Assembly (NCBI RefSeq): GCF_019279795.1
Contig: NC_056737.1
Location: 1,199,585,723 to 1,199,649,722, forward strand
Length of the DNA stretch: 64,000 bases
Reading direction: 5' to 3'
Origin: Protopterus annectens
Taxonomy: Eukaryota > Chordata > Ceratodontiformes > Protopteridae
Each line of letters opens with the position of its first letter. The stretch's first letter is position 1. The notes under the pieces were generated by a model. That model saw only the letters and a program-made list of their open reading frames with translations. It did not search any database and was not told where the DNA came from. Positions 1 to 11,957 of this stretch are shown in pieces. Both the position numbers and the translations under genes were made by a program.

Positions 1-2150
1 TCTGTTATGCACTAGGTCGGACATATTTTTTTTTCATTCAATTCACACTCATGTTTCATTATCTGATACAATGTCTGCTCTACACTGATCTCTAACTTAA
101 TGAATCAAGAGAATTTCTTGACTGTGGACTTTTAGAAATTCCAAAGGACAAGGATCAAAGTCAAGGATGAAAAGGCCTTGCTTAAATGTGTATCTCAGTG
201 ATGGTTAGGGTATGCATTACTCGGAGCGTAATTCTATACTAATCAATTTAACATAAACACTGTTGCTACCTGAAGAGCAGTATGTGAGAAAATGCAATTA
301 TAAAATAGCAACAACATTGTTTCCTTCTCCCATAAAAGAAAACAATGAAGACAGAAATAAACTGCCTTCAGGACAGTCTTATCCTGTGAGATGACGTCAA
401 AGAAATGTGGACTACTTTCATGTTCTTGGAACAGTGCATTACAGCATGAACAGACACTATCAAATGGGACACTTTACATTAATTACAATATGATTTTAGA
501 ACATTTCTCTGGCATCTGGAACTAGAAAATTGTTATATAATTGACACAATTAGTGTGTCAGTCAGAGAACGGTCATCTATATGAATTTTGAAAAACAATG
601 AAAGATCAGATTAGTGCCTCGGATATGAGTAACTAAGTACTTTCTCAGTAAGTGCTTTGTTTGGGCTAGGAATATGCCAGCTATCAGGCACATCATTCAG
701 TTTTACCCAGAGATCATGCATTTGGTTTTACTTTATATTGGCTGAATGCTGCATGTGCATAAACTACTTAAAGACAATTATGAAATTACACCGAAGTCCA
801 GCTTGAGTAGTATTGTTTAATTGACTTTTGTGCCACCCTTATAAAGGGAAGAAATGGGGGAGGTAAAGATACCTTATAAAAGATCAGTGATGAGCAGAAC
901 AAAGATAAATACAGCAAAGACATCTTAGTGAAACTGCAAAATAGACTAAAACCCGTAAAAATATTGAATTTTAGGCATTTTTTGTCAAAGAACACTTCAA
1001 ATCACTGACAAAGTCCCTACCTAAATTCAACGATCATTACTTGCTAAAAAGCTTGGAATAACTAAGACTTTCCATTGTTTTAATAGTGAAAGAGAGTGTA
1101 CAAATGAAAACAACTATCAAGAAAAGAGAGGAAACTGGCTCAGACAGATAGCACATACCGACTACTACAATGTATATTGCAGTATCATGCTCTAATTGTA
1201 GCCAAACTAACAACTGCCTTACCCTTTATAATTATAGAGCATTCAAAGACAAATGAGTGAATGGTTCAATCATCACAGCTGCAAGTAATAAGGAATGAAC
1301 TATCAGAAACTATTCTTTAAGACTGCCAATCTTTTAAGGATGTTGCTTGATCTCTGGCGGAAGAAGATGACGCAGTTCCAGTACAAATAATCAGTAACAT
1401 ATCACACCAGTGGTACCCAATTAGATGAACTAGTGTGCTCTTGCCTACTGCGAAGTTTAAAGGATTATTACAGAATGATTCATTTAAGACAAAATGCATC
1501 AGATTTCTATATGTATCTCCACAGTTTGAAAATGTAATGTGGAATTACTGTTATTTTTAGCAAGAACAATAACTGATGAAATTAGTAAAGTACAGCCACA
1601 TGTCATAACCATAATTACTTCTGCATGGCAACATTGTAGGTTCGAGATTATGATTGCTCAGGGCAGGACTGTTTTAACCTGACTGAAGATTAGTTTACTA
1701 AAAGATTGCAAGTCAGCTTTCTTTAGTCTCTAAACAAGTGTGATATTAGAACTTGTTATACGTGCAATAGGTTAAATGTTGAGTTATAAGGAGTTCTGCC
1801 TGCCACTGATTTCTTTTTTTAATTTGAATCAGTTTTCCAAGCACAGCCTTCAGTAAATCACTGAAGGTCATCTGCACAGCAGTCAGTGGTGACACAGTGC
1901 CCAAATGGCTGAAGTGCACTTTTTTTCTGAATTAGAATGCAGTGAAAAAGAACCACCTTGTATTAGCATGAGATGACCTCAAGAGTTGTTTATTTTAAAC
2001 ATGGGTTGCTAGTCTGCAGCCTCTTGCATAAAAGGTATGGGATTTTATTCCCTTAAAGTAAAACAAAAAATAGCTGTTTGCTGAAATGTACAAATGTCAT
2101 TTTACCAAACTGTTTTATATCAAAACAACATCTGATGAATTATATGTCAC
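1..2150. other. Unassigned AT-rich sequence
   Basis: No convincing coding region, RNA gene or recognisable transposon was seen on either strand. The open frames here (for example 786-995 and 1317-1499) are short and have no family resemblance. The sequence looks like unique or anciently decayed non-coding DNA. Confidence 0.5.
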
Positions 2151-2154
2151 TAAA

Positions 2155-2370
2155 CTGGTGGCGCAGTAGTACAGTAATTATCAACGCTTCCTCACAGTGT
2201 TAGCTGAGGTGCCTCGTCTCTGGAGCCTGCACATCCTCACTGCGTCTACGTGGGATGTTCCAGTCTTTTTCCAGCATCTTAAACAGGTGCTGTAAATCAG
2301 CTAGCAGCCCTCTAAATTATTTGGTGTTGTATGCACCTTAAGTGTGTGACTGTCCTGGAATTCAAAAATG
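2155..2370 (+). repeat. Degraded V-SINE/DANA-like SINE
   Basis: The segment starts with a 'ggtggcgcagtag' type tRNA-like head, followed by 'cctcacag' and a stretch resembling 'gtctgcatgtcctc...cgtgggttt', the order seen in the better copies at 4.72 kb, 41.04 kb and 45.36 kb. It is heavily mutated and its 3' boundary is unclear. The family name rests on general resemblance to tRNA-derived V-SINEs such as zebrafish DANA. Confidence 0.5.
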
Positions 2371-2790
2371 GTGCTGATAGTGGTAAACTCTTTACCGTTG
2401 GTGACGACCACCTCCTATTCAGAGATATTCCTGTCGCAGTACTTTACCTCAGTGAGGTGTAGCACCATGGTGGGGTGTCTCGCTGGCTTACTGCAAATAC
2501 TAATGAAGCATTCTGGGGAGAGAAGCATATTATAATGAGTCATGACTTCTCCCACTGAAATTCCTGTGGTAAGTTATTTACACAGTGCGTAATTAATAGA
2601 ACTACTTGGCTGCGTAGATCACCACTTCCAGCCACATTAATTTAACAGAGCCAAAAGCTCATGTTCACCCATTAGTTTTGGTGAGTGATACTGTGTTAGA
2701 TATAAGTGCAGAGGGCTTTAGCAGAGATGTTGTGTTGAGGGGGGTGTATGCGTGTATGTATATGTGTGGCTGCACACGTGAGTGTATCTA
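2371..2790. other. Unassigned spacer
   Basis: No gene or identifiable repeat is seen between the degraded SINE and the GT-rich block. Confidence 0.4.
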
Positions 2791-2793
2791 GAA

Positions 2794-2955
2794 CTATGAG
2801 TGTTCCCAGGTGAGGGTGTGCTTGTGTCTTGGTGTGTGTTTGCTTGGGTGGTCATAGTAGGGAGGGTTAGTTGTGTGTATGTGTGTTTCTGGTAATGTGT
2901 GGGTGTGTGTATGTATCGGTGAATGGCTGAGGATATTCATCAGTGAAATCAGGTG

Positions 2956-3052
<97 letters not shown>

Positions 3053-3071
3053 GTGTGTGTGTGCGTGTGTG

Positions 3072-3123
<52 letters not shown>

Positions 3124-3197
3124 TATATTGGTGAACGGGTGAGTATATCCATAAGTGAAATCAGGTGATGGTGTGTATGTGCTAGATGTACGGTGAA

Positions 3198-3261
<64 letters not shown>

Positions 3262-3370
3262 TGTATTGGTGAATGGGTGAGTATATCCATGAGTGAAATC
3301 AGGTGAGAGTGTGTGTGCTAGATGCATGGTGAGTGTCTGTGTATTTCAGGTAATGTGTGTGTGTGTTGGG
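2794..3370. repeat. Large (GT)n microsatellite/minisatellite block
   Basis: Two long GT tracts (about 2958-3120 and 3202-3258) are separated by a degenerate unit of about 140 bp containing 'gtgaaatcaggtga'. That unit occurs three times, near 2943, 3157 and 3293, each time followed by GT-rich sequence, so the block is a higher-order array of a unique segment plus GT tract. It ends in a run of nine G at 3368-3376. The long frames across it (poly Thr-His or Cys-Val) are simple-repeat artefacts. Confidence 0.9.
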
Positions 3371-3376
3371 GGGGGG

Positions 3377-4718
3377 GCACCATACCTTTAAACTCCTCCT
3401 ATCTAAAGAGCAAATCCTGCAGTATTGGGGGGAGGGTTGCTACACACCAGGGACTTTTAAATATTACCCTAAGACACTTCAAAATTTAGCAGAAGAACAG
3501 GTTTTACCTCATGAAAGACATATCAAGGAACACTATACACCAGGTACACTCTTTAATATTATCCTGTTTCACTTATAAAGTTTACAATACACTGCTTTTG
3601 CAGCACAAAGCGTATCATGGAAAAGAAGATGTAATAGCTTGCAACTTGAAGGAAACATGCTAAAGACTTCCAGACAAAGCCGGAGGGAGCACTACACAAC
3701 ACCAGGGACTCTGTAAATATTGCTCTAATTCACTTAAAAAGTTAATACAGCAACTGGTTTTGCATCAGGATGCATTTTCAGATCAATATGAAGAATGAAA
3801 ATCTGCATTCTGGCATTACTGACTGACAGTAATCATTTGTGGTTTACCAGGGACAGAGAAAAAATTAGAAACAACATCAGGGCTAGCCATCTGGCAGTGT
3901 AAACCCTGGCTCAAGATGACTGTCACTGCTGAAGTGACACCTCAACCCCATGTGCAAAATGGGAAAAGGGGTTGAGGATGGATGGATCACGGACATTCTG
4001 TTAACTCAGGAACAGGTGAGAAGTATGGTGGTGTGTGTGTGTGTGGGGTGAATGAATTTGGGGGTTTCCTGTGCCAACACAATACCTGGGACGTCCGCAA
4101 CAGTGATTACAGTTAAGGCAATCATTGAGTGATTCCTCACTGCAGATGATGTATCTGAATTGCTGGTTCCTAATCTCATTAAAAAGCCCATTTTGCCACA
4201 GTTGTACCCCTCAGATCTGGGCTGTTTCTGAATGCTGGCCTGTGTGTGTATATCCTTTGAGGTGTGACAAGCCAATTACAATTAGCTTCACTGCCTTCAA
4301 AAGTCCTGGGATACGCTTCAGCTCTCCCTGTGACCTTAAAACAGATTATGCATGTAACTGGAAGATGAACTAATTAATATAATTAGCATACTGAAAGACA
4401 TTTTTTTTCAAATAGAAGGACTATACTAACATTTAATCGAAAGATCACTGTTTTATTCATATTACTTACAAAGTAATCACATAATTTCTGATTTCAGGCA
4501 AAATGCTGGTGCATCTATATGTTCGTTTTGGGTTACCAGAATAAGCCTAATATTAGCTATATATGGATCTTAAATATGGATAGACAGTACTGCAACACTG
4601 CATTGCATCTGTTGTTTTATGGCTGTGTTCAGCAAAGACTTGATTTAGGATTGTATAATTTACAGAGCAGGTTTCCAGGTAAACTTATACCTGCTTTTTA
4701 TTAGCGCTGGGAATGTCA
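3377..4718. other. Unassigned sequence
   Basis: No coding gene is recognised. The ORFs near 3357-3578, 4006-4275 and 4125-4373 lack any recognisable domain and have no support from codon pattern or motifs. A short GT tract lies near 4030. Confidence 0.45.
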
Positions 4719-4948
4719 GGTGGTGGTGCTGCAGTACCGTTGTCGCCTCACAGTAAGACGCTGTCCGGTTCAATTCTCAGCTAGAGTGTCTTCTGCGTGG
4801 AGACATGCGTGAATGGGCGTACCTTCGTTGAAGGTTGTGCATCAGGCCTGGCAAGCCGGTACATAAAAATCAACTGCCAATCATTAGCGGACTGGAGTTC
4901 CGCTGTGGCAACCCCTGACAGGGAAAAGCCGAAAGACACAAACAAATG
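4719..4948 (+). repeat. V-SINE-like tRNA-derived SINE
   Basis: A tRNA-like head contains 'gttgtcgcctcacag' and a B-box-like 'ggttcaattctc'. It is followed by 'gtgtggagacatgcg' and 'gaatgggcgtacc', then a conserved 3' domain with 'ttccgctgtggcaacccc' and 'aagccgaaagacacaa', and a short CAA-type tail. The same order recurs at 41.04 kb (+), and in reverse at 5.03 kb and 39.24 kb. The 3' domain resembles the conserved domain of fish V-SINEs such as DANA. This copy faces the reverse copy at 5.03 kb. Confidence 0.75.
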
Positions 4949-5025
4949 TCAGCAGCCATGAATCTCCCATGTGGACTGTGTATAATTATTACACTGGTGA
5001 CACTAGAGCAGTACTGCACTGCCAA

Positions 5026-5226
5026 GTTGTTGTTGTTGTTGTTTGTCTTTCTGCCACAGTGGAACTCCGGTCCTCTAATGATTGGCAGTAGATTTTTTTA
5101 CGAAACGACGAGGTGCCAGCTCAACGCCCAACCTTCAACGAAGGCACGCCCATTTACGCATGCATGTTTTTCGAATGCTACCCAACCGCGGGGAGGGCAT
5201 GCAGACTCCACACAGAAGAAACAGTA
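5026..5226 (-). repeat. V-SINE-like SINE, reverse copy
   Basis: Reverse complement of the 4.72 kb family. It starts with the (AAC)n tail read as 'ttgttgttgttgttg', then a 'ccacagtggaactcc' segment, 'aaccttcaacgaaggcac' and 'catgcagactccacacaga'. The tRNA-like head is missing, so the copy is 5' truncated. With the 4.72 kb copy it forms an inverted pair around about 80 bp. Confidence 0.75.
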
Positions 5227-5643
5227 GATGCTCTCTCTGCTCTTGTGCAGGTAATAATGTTGCCTCTGGTTTTCTTACCTAAACTAAACTGAATATGCTC
5301 TTCAGTCTGAATTTTCTTGTTTCACTGAAGGAATACTATTTCTTTAACCCCTGTAATGCTTGCTACTGTTTTGCTGAAGGGGGAAGCAAAGGTATATTAA
5401 GACACTTGAAGTGACAACTGTTGTTTACTCTGTTCTACTCAGTAAGGGTGCTGCAAAGCAAATACTTTTCATACCTGGTTTGCAGTTGATGGCATTTACA
5501 AATGCATTCCTTTAAAAGTTTATCTATACAAGACAAAGACAGCAGACCTATGTATGCATTATGCACACAGTTACATACTGGCTTCCCTTCCTCCCACTAA
5601 AATGTTTAAGAAACAGCTACACAGTGGCAGCTCTTGCCCATCT
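5227..5643. other. Unassigned spacer
   Basis: Nothing recognisable as a gene or repeat is visible. Confidence 0.4.
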
Positions 5644-5941
5644 CATAGCTCTCAACTAAACAGGGACAAATCTCAACAGAATCAAGGACAAATCCAGAAA
5701 TAAACAGGGATAATCAGGGATATTTTTTTAAATATTTGTACTGTTAACTAGAGATGTTAACAGAATAAGGTAATGTGAATGAATATACATTGCCTGAAGT
5801 AAAATTAGTCCTTAAATCTAATTATTGTCATTATTTATTAAGTGTAACTCACCACCATGTCTCCAAAGTCACCAATTTTAGGGAGGGTTAAGAGGAACAG
5901 ATCTAAAATTGTGTCAAAATCAGGGACAGCTGAGAAGTATA
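5644..5941. mobile_element. Possible MITE, related to the 'acctctcaac' family
   Basis: A segment of about 300 bp begins 'catagctctcaac' and ends 'agctgagaagtat', an imperfect terminal inverted repeat like that of the MITEs at 11.3, 41.5 and 43.5 kb. Internal repeats of 'cagggacaaat' and 'cagggata' support a transposon. The resemblance to the other copies is limited to the ends, so membership of the same family is uncertain. Confidence 0.35.
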
Positions 5942-5944
5942 TTA

Positions 5945-6899
5945 TGAGGACAGCAGAATGAAACACAGCATAAATCTGGAATATTATTCAACAATACTCA
6001 TTTTTATGTGGGATGTACACTAGCTGAAAATACTGTCTCTTACCATAAGTATAAATCTATAACAAGAAGGTCCTTCCTCACTAACCTCAAGGATTTATCT
6101 GCAAGCATTCAGACTGCCTGTCAGACCTTCCCCTTCCCTTTCTATCATGTGCAATACAAATATTCATCCCCATTTCTGGGGTCACTGCAGAAGCTGATGA
6201 AATTCAGAGAAGGGAACGTGTAGAGGACAGATAAAAAATAAAGGAAAGGGGTGAAGGGAGGGCATGTTTCTGAAGTAGGAACATTTTACAAATATACCAC
6301 TACGGTAAGTGCCCATAGCTTTTTTATTTAATAAGAAAAGGCCTCTCTTTTGTAACTTTTAGGAGAGAGTCCCTAACCAGTTCTCCTAGGTTGTTAATGT
6401 TACAGAAAATATATAACTAGCAGCAATTGCCCAGAATGGAGATAGGGACCTGGATATGATGTCTGGTTTGTACTGCCTCAGAGATGTCCTTAGGCAAGAC
6501 CAAATTGCTGCTGGTGGCCACTAGCTGGCTCTGGTAATGACTGCATATTTATCATAGCAAAATATAATGCAGCTGGCAAAGTATTTGGAAAGATTATGCT
6601 TGTAAATATTCTTTCTGAACTGAAGCTTACCAAAGAAAACAACAAATTGATCTTAACTCCTGATCAGCTTTTTTCTGTTCATATAAAATTAAGTTGTTTG
6701 TGGACATCTTTACAGTGCAGAAGCAATTATAATATTTTGCAAAGAATACACGTAAACTGACAGATTAGCTTAAATGAACTTCTATAGCAGCATTGGCATA
6801 AATGAATGGTTAATCATGTGTCATTTTTACCTTTTGGAAAACCAGACAAGTAAGCTTGATAGACAGGGCCTGAGGTTTACAGATTATTTCAGCAGTGTT
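5945..6899. other. Unassigned; may include the decayed recombinase end of the DIRS relic
   Basis: No ORF with domain resemblance is present. The adjoining DIRS relic should continue leftward into its recombinase 3' end and inverted repeat, but I could not align this stretch to the copies at 22.5 kb or 50.7 kb. Confidence 0.35.
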
Positions 6900-8976
6900 G
6901 TATACCAGCTTGAAATACTACAATCAAAAGATAAGAATTTCCAAGTCAGATGAGGCTGCAGGCTCAAATGGCGGAAGAGTTACCTTATTAAGTGTAAATA
7001 AAATATCTCAGTGCAGAAGTGGTTCCCAGAATGGTGGTTTGAGCTAGAACGTCCCACATAAGAAGGTCTTACAAAGCAAGAATGTTAAAGATGGCAACCA
7101 AAAGGATCCTGATGAGGTATAACTTAAATAAGAATCAAAGATTCCTAAGAGAAAACACAGACTGCAGAACTGGAGGGGGAAATCAGTATAAACTATCGGG
7201 TATGCAGAAAAAAAAAAAAAAGAAAAAGATCCCAATTCTTTCAGCAAGATTTCTAGTGGACAGAACACTGTACAGTTGTAATGACTGAGGCCACACTATC
7301 TGAGGAATCTTGTCATTTAGCTAATCTTCATAACTGGGGCAAAAAAGTGGTTAGTTTCTATTTATGCAGGCCTGGGGGTGTCTTGCCAGAAGGGTAAGAC
7401 AGCAGCATCTTGGAAAACTGGTACATATGAAGGTCTTGGAGTAGGTAAAGCTGAAGAAGGAGCCAAGTCTGCCTGAGCCAGAAAGTTACAATACAAATGA
7501 TGTTGGTCCTTTGTAGCCTGATTTTCTGAATGAACCACATTAGTGGAAAAAAATGGAGGAATGGTATAAAGAAGGTAATTTAACCATGAATGAGCTAATG
7601 CATCTTTCTGTTGTCCTTCCTTTGGTATTTTTCACTCACCATTCTTAGGGCAGAATTAAGAAAAATTATGTAGGACACATGGTGCTGGATGTAGAGGCAA
7701 AGCTAACATCTAGAGGAAAGCTTCAATGATTAAAAAAAAAAAAAAAATCACTGACACTGAAAGGTTTTGTCAACCACTCGTGTCACAAGAAAGTCAGTGG
7801 CTCTAGCCTTATCTGTTAATGAATTTGCCTGCCAAGGAATGTGCTTCACCAACAGGAAGCATTCTGAGTAGATTGTCAATTTCCATTCCTGCACAGCCTC
7901 ATGGTACAAAGGGTAACATCAAGTACCCCTTCTGTTGGCGTATTAGACTACTGCCATATTGCCAGATTGAAAGGAGTGAACACTTTGATGTAAGAATACT
8001 AAAAAGGACCAAAAGATAGGAGAAAAGCTCTTATTTCGATGACACTGAGATGAAGGTAAAGCTTTTGAGATGTCCTGGTTCCTTGGACAACCCCCTGTTG
8101 CACCACCACCACCACCATACAGCAAAAGCATCAGTGATCTCTGTCACATGAGGAGTCTTGAAGCTAGAAGAGATTTCCTATACGGAGATCTACTAGTTCT
8201 GTCCACCACTTCACATCTGAGTGATATGCCTTGGAGATCTGAGAAGGTTAAAGAATAGAGCCAGAATGCCATGCCCACTGAATGTGGATAGCTCATTGAA
8301 GGACTTGTCGACTAAAGTCTTGTATGAGAAATTGTGAAGATGGATGTTGCATCTCCCCAAAGCGTAATGGTTAGATTCCACCTGAGCTGTTTGGGAGAAC
8401 AATGTCATGTGTACTGCCTGTCTGAGGAACAGCTTTTCCTGGGTCAAAGGAGCATGAAATATCTGTGTATTGAATGGAACAAACCCTGAAGGACAGGATA
8501 TGAGATGGGGACAGGGGATACTTCATTAGGCTTATAGTTACTCTGAGGGATAATAGTTTGAGAAGAAATGTTTACTGCTTCATAAGACAAGTCTGTGTTG
8601 GGGCAGCAAGGAACCCAGGCATTCAGGCAAGTAAAAATATCCAGCATCTCTGTAGTGTTAGGTTGGCTGCTACACAGGTCATGCATTTCATGAAAATCCT
8701 GGAGGCAGAAATTAGTCCAGAAAAAAGTGTTTATAACTGTTAGTGAATGGTTTCAATCTAAGAATATAGAAATCACCCCAGTTCTTGGTGAGTTTGGGGC
8801 ACAGCAGATGGCTTGGAGATCTAAAAAGTGCATCCAATATCCTTTGAAGACACATGGAAGGATAGATAACATTATCACAATAGGCAAGGACTCTTTGATA
8901 ATAAATCATTTTAATCTACTGAGGTCCAGAAGAGGTGTGAGATCCTTCATTTTTGAGGCACCAAAAATAATATTGA

Positions 8977-9599
8977 ATGCTATTGTCCAAGTAATACACC
9001 AATACTCATGAGTCTAATCACCCCATATAAAAATCTTACAAACCTACGCTCAGCAAATAAACTACTGGTATCTAGACAAAAACTCAACAATAAAGTAGAG
9101 GATTCCTTTTTCTCTAACACTGTGGGAAAAATCTGGAACCTACTTCCTGGTGAACTCACATCTCTTTCTTCAACTTCATTATTCAAAAAGAAACTCAAAA
9201 TATACCTTACAACCCAGTGGTTATGTCCTTGTACTAACCCAGGCTAAGATTCCTCTTCCTGTTATCCTAGGTTCTAACACTAAATACTATTCACTTCATA
9301 GCTACTTTTAAGACCACCCCTCTATTAATCTGATCATATAGCTAACTTGACACTGAACAAAACCCATTCCTCTCTGAGACTGTTATAGGTTCGGATAATT
9401 GTACCCAGGAAGGACTTTATGAATGTGTAACTGCCTTATAGCTGAGTCACTGCCTTTTAAATAATGTCTCCCTGCCTTGTAAATAATTATCTGTTCTTCT
9501 GTGACATATATACAACTTTGATTTTGGAATGTCTCACACCCTTCTAAATACTTTTTTCTTCTATTATTGTTTATTCCTAAAAAAAAAAAAAAAAAAATA
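8977..9599 (+). mobile_element. 5'-truncated L2/CR1-group LINE, ORF2 C-terminus plus 3' UTR
   Basis: The frame at 9008-9247 encodes a peptide of the form 'LRSANKLLV...KLNNKVEDSFFSNTVGKIWNLLPGEL...LFKKKLKIYL'. This matches the very C-terminal domain of L2-type ORF2 proteins (pattern S..L.VPR...GD.AFS..AP.LWN.LP..L...S..SFK..LK..L). About 330 bp of 3' UTR follow, ending in a run of A at about 9580-9597. The RT is absent, so this is a dead copy. It sits inside the DIRS relic. Confidence 0.65.
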
Positions 9600-9629
9600 A
9601 TAATAATTTTGTTTGTTATCTATCATGAT

Positions 9630-9835
9630 TACTAAGTTACCATGTAAACAACTGTTTTGTCTGACACATGAACTGTATCTGTAGTTGCAATATTCTGCTT
9701 TGTTTTATGTGCAGCTTTTCTCCCTGGGCCTCTACTGAAAATGGACATATATCCAGTTAGACTAGCCTGGTCAACAAATGTAAAATAAAAATAAAATAAA
9801 TACAAATAATAAATCAATAAAATATTGTCCTAGTC
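9630..9835 (+). repeat. LINE/SINE 3' tail repeat with (AATA)n end
   Basis: Contains 'ttctccctgggcctctactg', then 'aacaaatgtaaaataaa' and an AT-rich tail. The same tail occurs at 38.83-39.00 kb and at the end of the SINE at 45.35-45.61 kb. It is most simply the 3' end of a LINE shared by a SINE family. The 5' part is not assigned. Confidence 0.55.
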
Positions 9836-10184
9836 CTGTCTACCCTGGTAAGACATTTTGAGGAAATTTACTGCCTCCTTTTTTTGCTAATGCATTTTGA
9901 CAAGATGGCACATCAGGCAAGGTTAAAGATGGGCTCTAAAGTATAGAGAGAAAGGGGACCAAAAATTTTCCTAGTAATTATCTCCTGGGCTCTTGAATCC
10001 CCAGAGAAATTTATTTGCATTGGCACACGGATGCAGGGACTTACTTTGACTGCTTCCTATAAGACACAGTAGTGAAGAGAGACAGGACTGTTCCCATTCA
10101 CCTTGAAACAGACCATGGCATCCTGGATGCTGTCTAGGGATTCCAGCATCTGAGTGTAGTCTGAGGTGAATATCTTTTCCCCGA

Positions 10185-11035
10185 ACCTTCCTCTCGAGTA
10201 CCTAGGCTACACTAGGACTGCATTAATCAAGCTTAATGCCAAGAAATGCATAGTTATCCCCTTTGGAAAAAAAACATGTACCCATGAATTACCACATAGG
10301 TGGCAGGACACAGGTGGACAGTGGTCTCACTTTCGATAACCACATCACCACAACAGTCAGGAAATCCTTCTATGTGGCACACCTCATCACTAAGGGCTTT
10401 TCATCCAGAAAAAAGGAGGTAATTGTCCCACTGTACTCATCCGTCATTAGACCCATTATAGAGTATAATGCCCCATTTGGTATGTACCTCACAAGACATC
10501 TGCAACAGCTGAAAAGGCCACAGAAATACCTCACTAAAAGAATCACAGGCCTAAAGCAGATGCCATATGCTGACTGTCTAAAAAACTCCAGCTATACTCT
10601 GTGGCATATCGTCTACTCAGAGGCGATCTCTGCTTAATATACAAGACCATGTCAAACCCTGAGCTGTTGGACATGCTCCACTTAAAGAAATTCCAATCCC
10701 TCAAAGCCACACGCTCCAGGGATCTAAACCTTGTCATCACAATGAACAAAACATGCTGGAGGGATAGGTTCCTGATCCAGAGACTTCCCATACTCTGGAA
10801 TAGACTGCCCAGACATGTCAAGCAGAGCACCTCATTGACCCTCTTCAAAAGGAACCTTGATGATTGGGTGGGAGATAGGAAATTCACCCCAGGGATCATG
10901 TCAGTCGCCCTGCTGGTCAGGGGTCCAGAGAAGTAAATACTGTGGGAAGAAATATCCAGGGAATTGTTATGGCTAGGCTTGCATAGGCCCTAGGGCCGAT
11001 AGCCTAGTACCAACCTATGAACCTATAAGCAATCA
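10185..11035 (+). mobile_element. 5'-truncated CR1-like LINE, ORF2 C-terminal half
   Basis: Two overlapping frames (10263-10637 and 10601-10936) encode the post-RT region of a CR1-like ORF2. The preceding bases encode 'KLNAKKC', followed by 'VRKSFYVAHLITKGF' and 'VPLYSSVIRPIIEYNAPFG', then 'YRLLRGDLCLIYKTMSNPEL' and 'NRLPRHVKQSTSLTLFKRNL'. The same peptide occurs on the minus strand at 37.5-38.1 kb. A frameshift near 10600 separates the frames. The 3' end carries 'gggccgatagcctagtacc' and 'aacctatgaacct', the terminal octamer of this LINE family. It interrupts the DIRS relic. Confidence 0.8.
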
Positions 11036-11306
11036 ATCAATAATCTTCTGGAATACCTTCCACAGCCTGAATGTTTCAGAAGTGATCCAGGACAGGGTTT
11101 TGCAGCTGGCATAAAAAGAGAGATGACACTCACTCGAGAAAAAGTGATGCAGCTCCTTGGTAACCTTAGCATATGTGAACTGTACAGCTAATGTTTGTAC
11201 AGGGTGAGTGCCTGCAATTTCATGTGTCAGACCTGCTGAAGAGATGCATGGCTACAATGCAGGAACAGCAGGTTCACTGCTGCAGGTGATACACCCATAC
11301 TCCTGC

Positions 11307-11627
11307 TCATACCTCTCAAGCTCTTAGAACATGAAATCTGGACAAAGCCTGACAAAATGGGGGTACAAAGGTTCAAAAATAGGGACATATTTTAAATATT
11401 GCTGTTACAAACTTAGAAAGTTTGTGAGAGTAAAATGGTTTGTTTTAACATACTTTTTCTGAAGGATTTAAAGTCTGAAACTCAAATGTATGTTATTATT
11501 CACTGACTTCAATCCTCACATCATCCCAGTGATTGGTCAGAAAAACACAAATTTTATGAGGAGTAGACCAAAAATATGAGCCTAAAATCTGGATATTCTG
11601 TGAAAATCTGGACAGTTGTGAAGCATG
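11307..11627 (-). mobile_element. MITE, 'acctctcaac' family, copy 1
   Basis: About 320 bp that aligns in reverse with copies at 41.52-41.84 kb and 43.47-43.79 kb over most of its length. On the minus strand it reads 'ctgtccagattttcacagaa', 'ctcatatttttggtct', 'ttgaagtcagtga' and 'caatatttaaaat'. The ends are imperfect inverted repeats (consensus 'catacctctcaac'). It has no coding capacity, as expected of a non-autonomous DNA transposon; the superfamily is not determined. Confidence 0.65.
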
Positions 11628-11629
11628 CT

Positions 11630-11955
11630 CCTGTAGGTGACCCAAGTGTAGTGAGCTAATCTGCCAACCCCTCCCCCGCAGGATGTATGAGCAGGCATTC
11701 ACTGCTCTCTACTGTCCCCCCCCCTGATCAGTATCCCCAATACATATGACACTGGCTGAACAAAATGCATTTCTGGATGAAGTCAGGGCTTTACCCTTAT
11801 TTGTCAAGGGGCTGGGTGGGAACTTCTTCCTTTAGACAATTTACAGGTTAAGTGCATTTCTCTCTTCCTTGCTCTTTGAACTTGTGGTATTGGAATGAGC
11901 ATATTCTTCCTGCTGAATGTTGTATAATTAAAGCCTGCTTCATTCAGTGTAAAGT
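11630..11955. other. Unassigned spacer
   Basis: No gene or repeat identified between the MITE and the DIRS-like end. Confidence 0.4.
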
Positions 11956-11957
11956 AC

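Larger units (their letters stand above)
6900..11300 (-). mobile_element. Decayed DIRS-like retrotransposon (pol and possible gag relic), split by LINE insertions
   Basis: Read on the minus strand, short blocks follow the order of the better DIRS copies. Near 6930-6970 'gctgcaggctcaaatgg' matches the recombinase block at 23.57 kb. Near 7455-7540 'gccaagtctgcc' and 'ctgattttctgaatg' match the methyltransferase-like block at 24.11-24.18 kb. Near 8890-8975 'tactgaggtccag' and the following bases match the RT start at 53.71-53.77 kb. Later blocks (9840-10180, 11040-11290) translate on the minus strand into gag-like peptide fragments but are weaker. An L2-like LINE end (8977-9599), another LINE-tail repeat (9630-9835) and a CR1-like LINE (10185-11035) interrupt it. 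No intact reading frame survives. Confidence 0.5.

Noticed and set aside
2794..3327. Long open frames of His-Thr or Cys-Val repeats
   Set aside because: They come from reading through (GT)n/(CA)n tracts; no real coding signal.
8070..8743. Forward and reverse ORFs that might form a host gene
   Set aside because: The segment falls within a decayed DIRS pol by collinear matches on both sides, and no host protein family was recognised.
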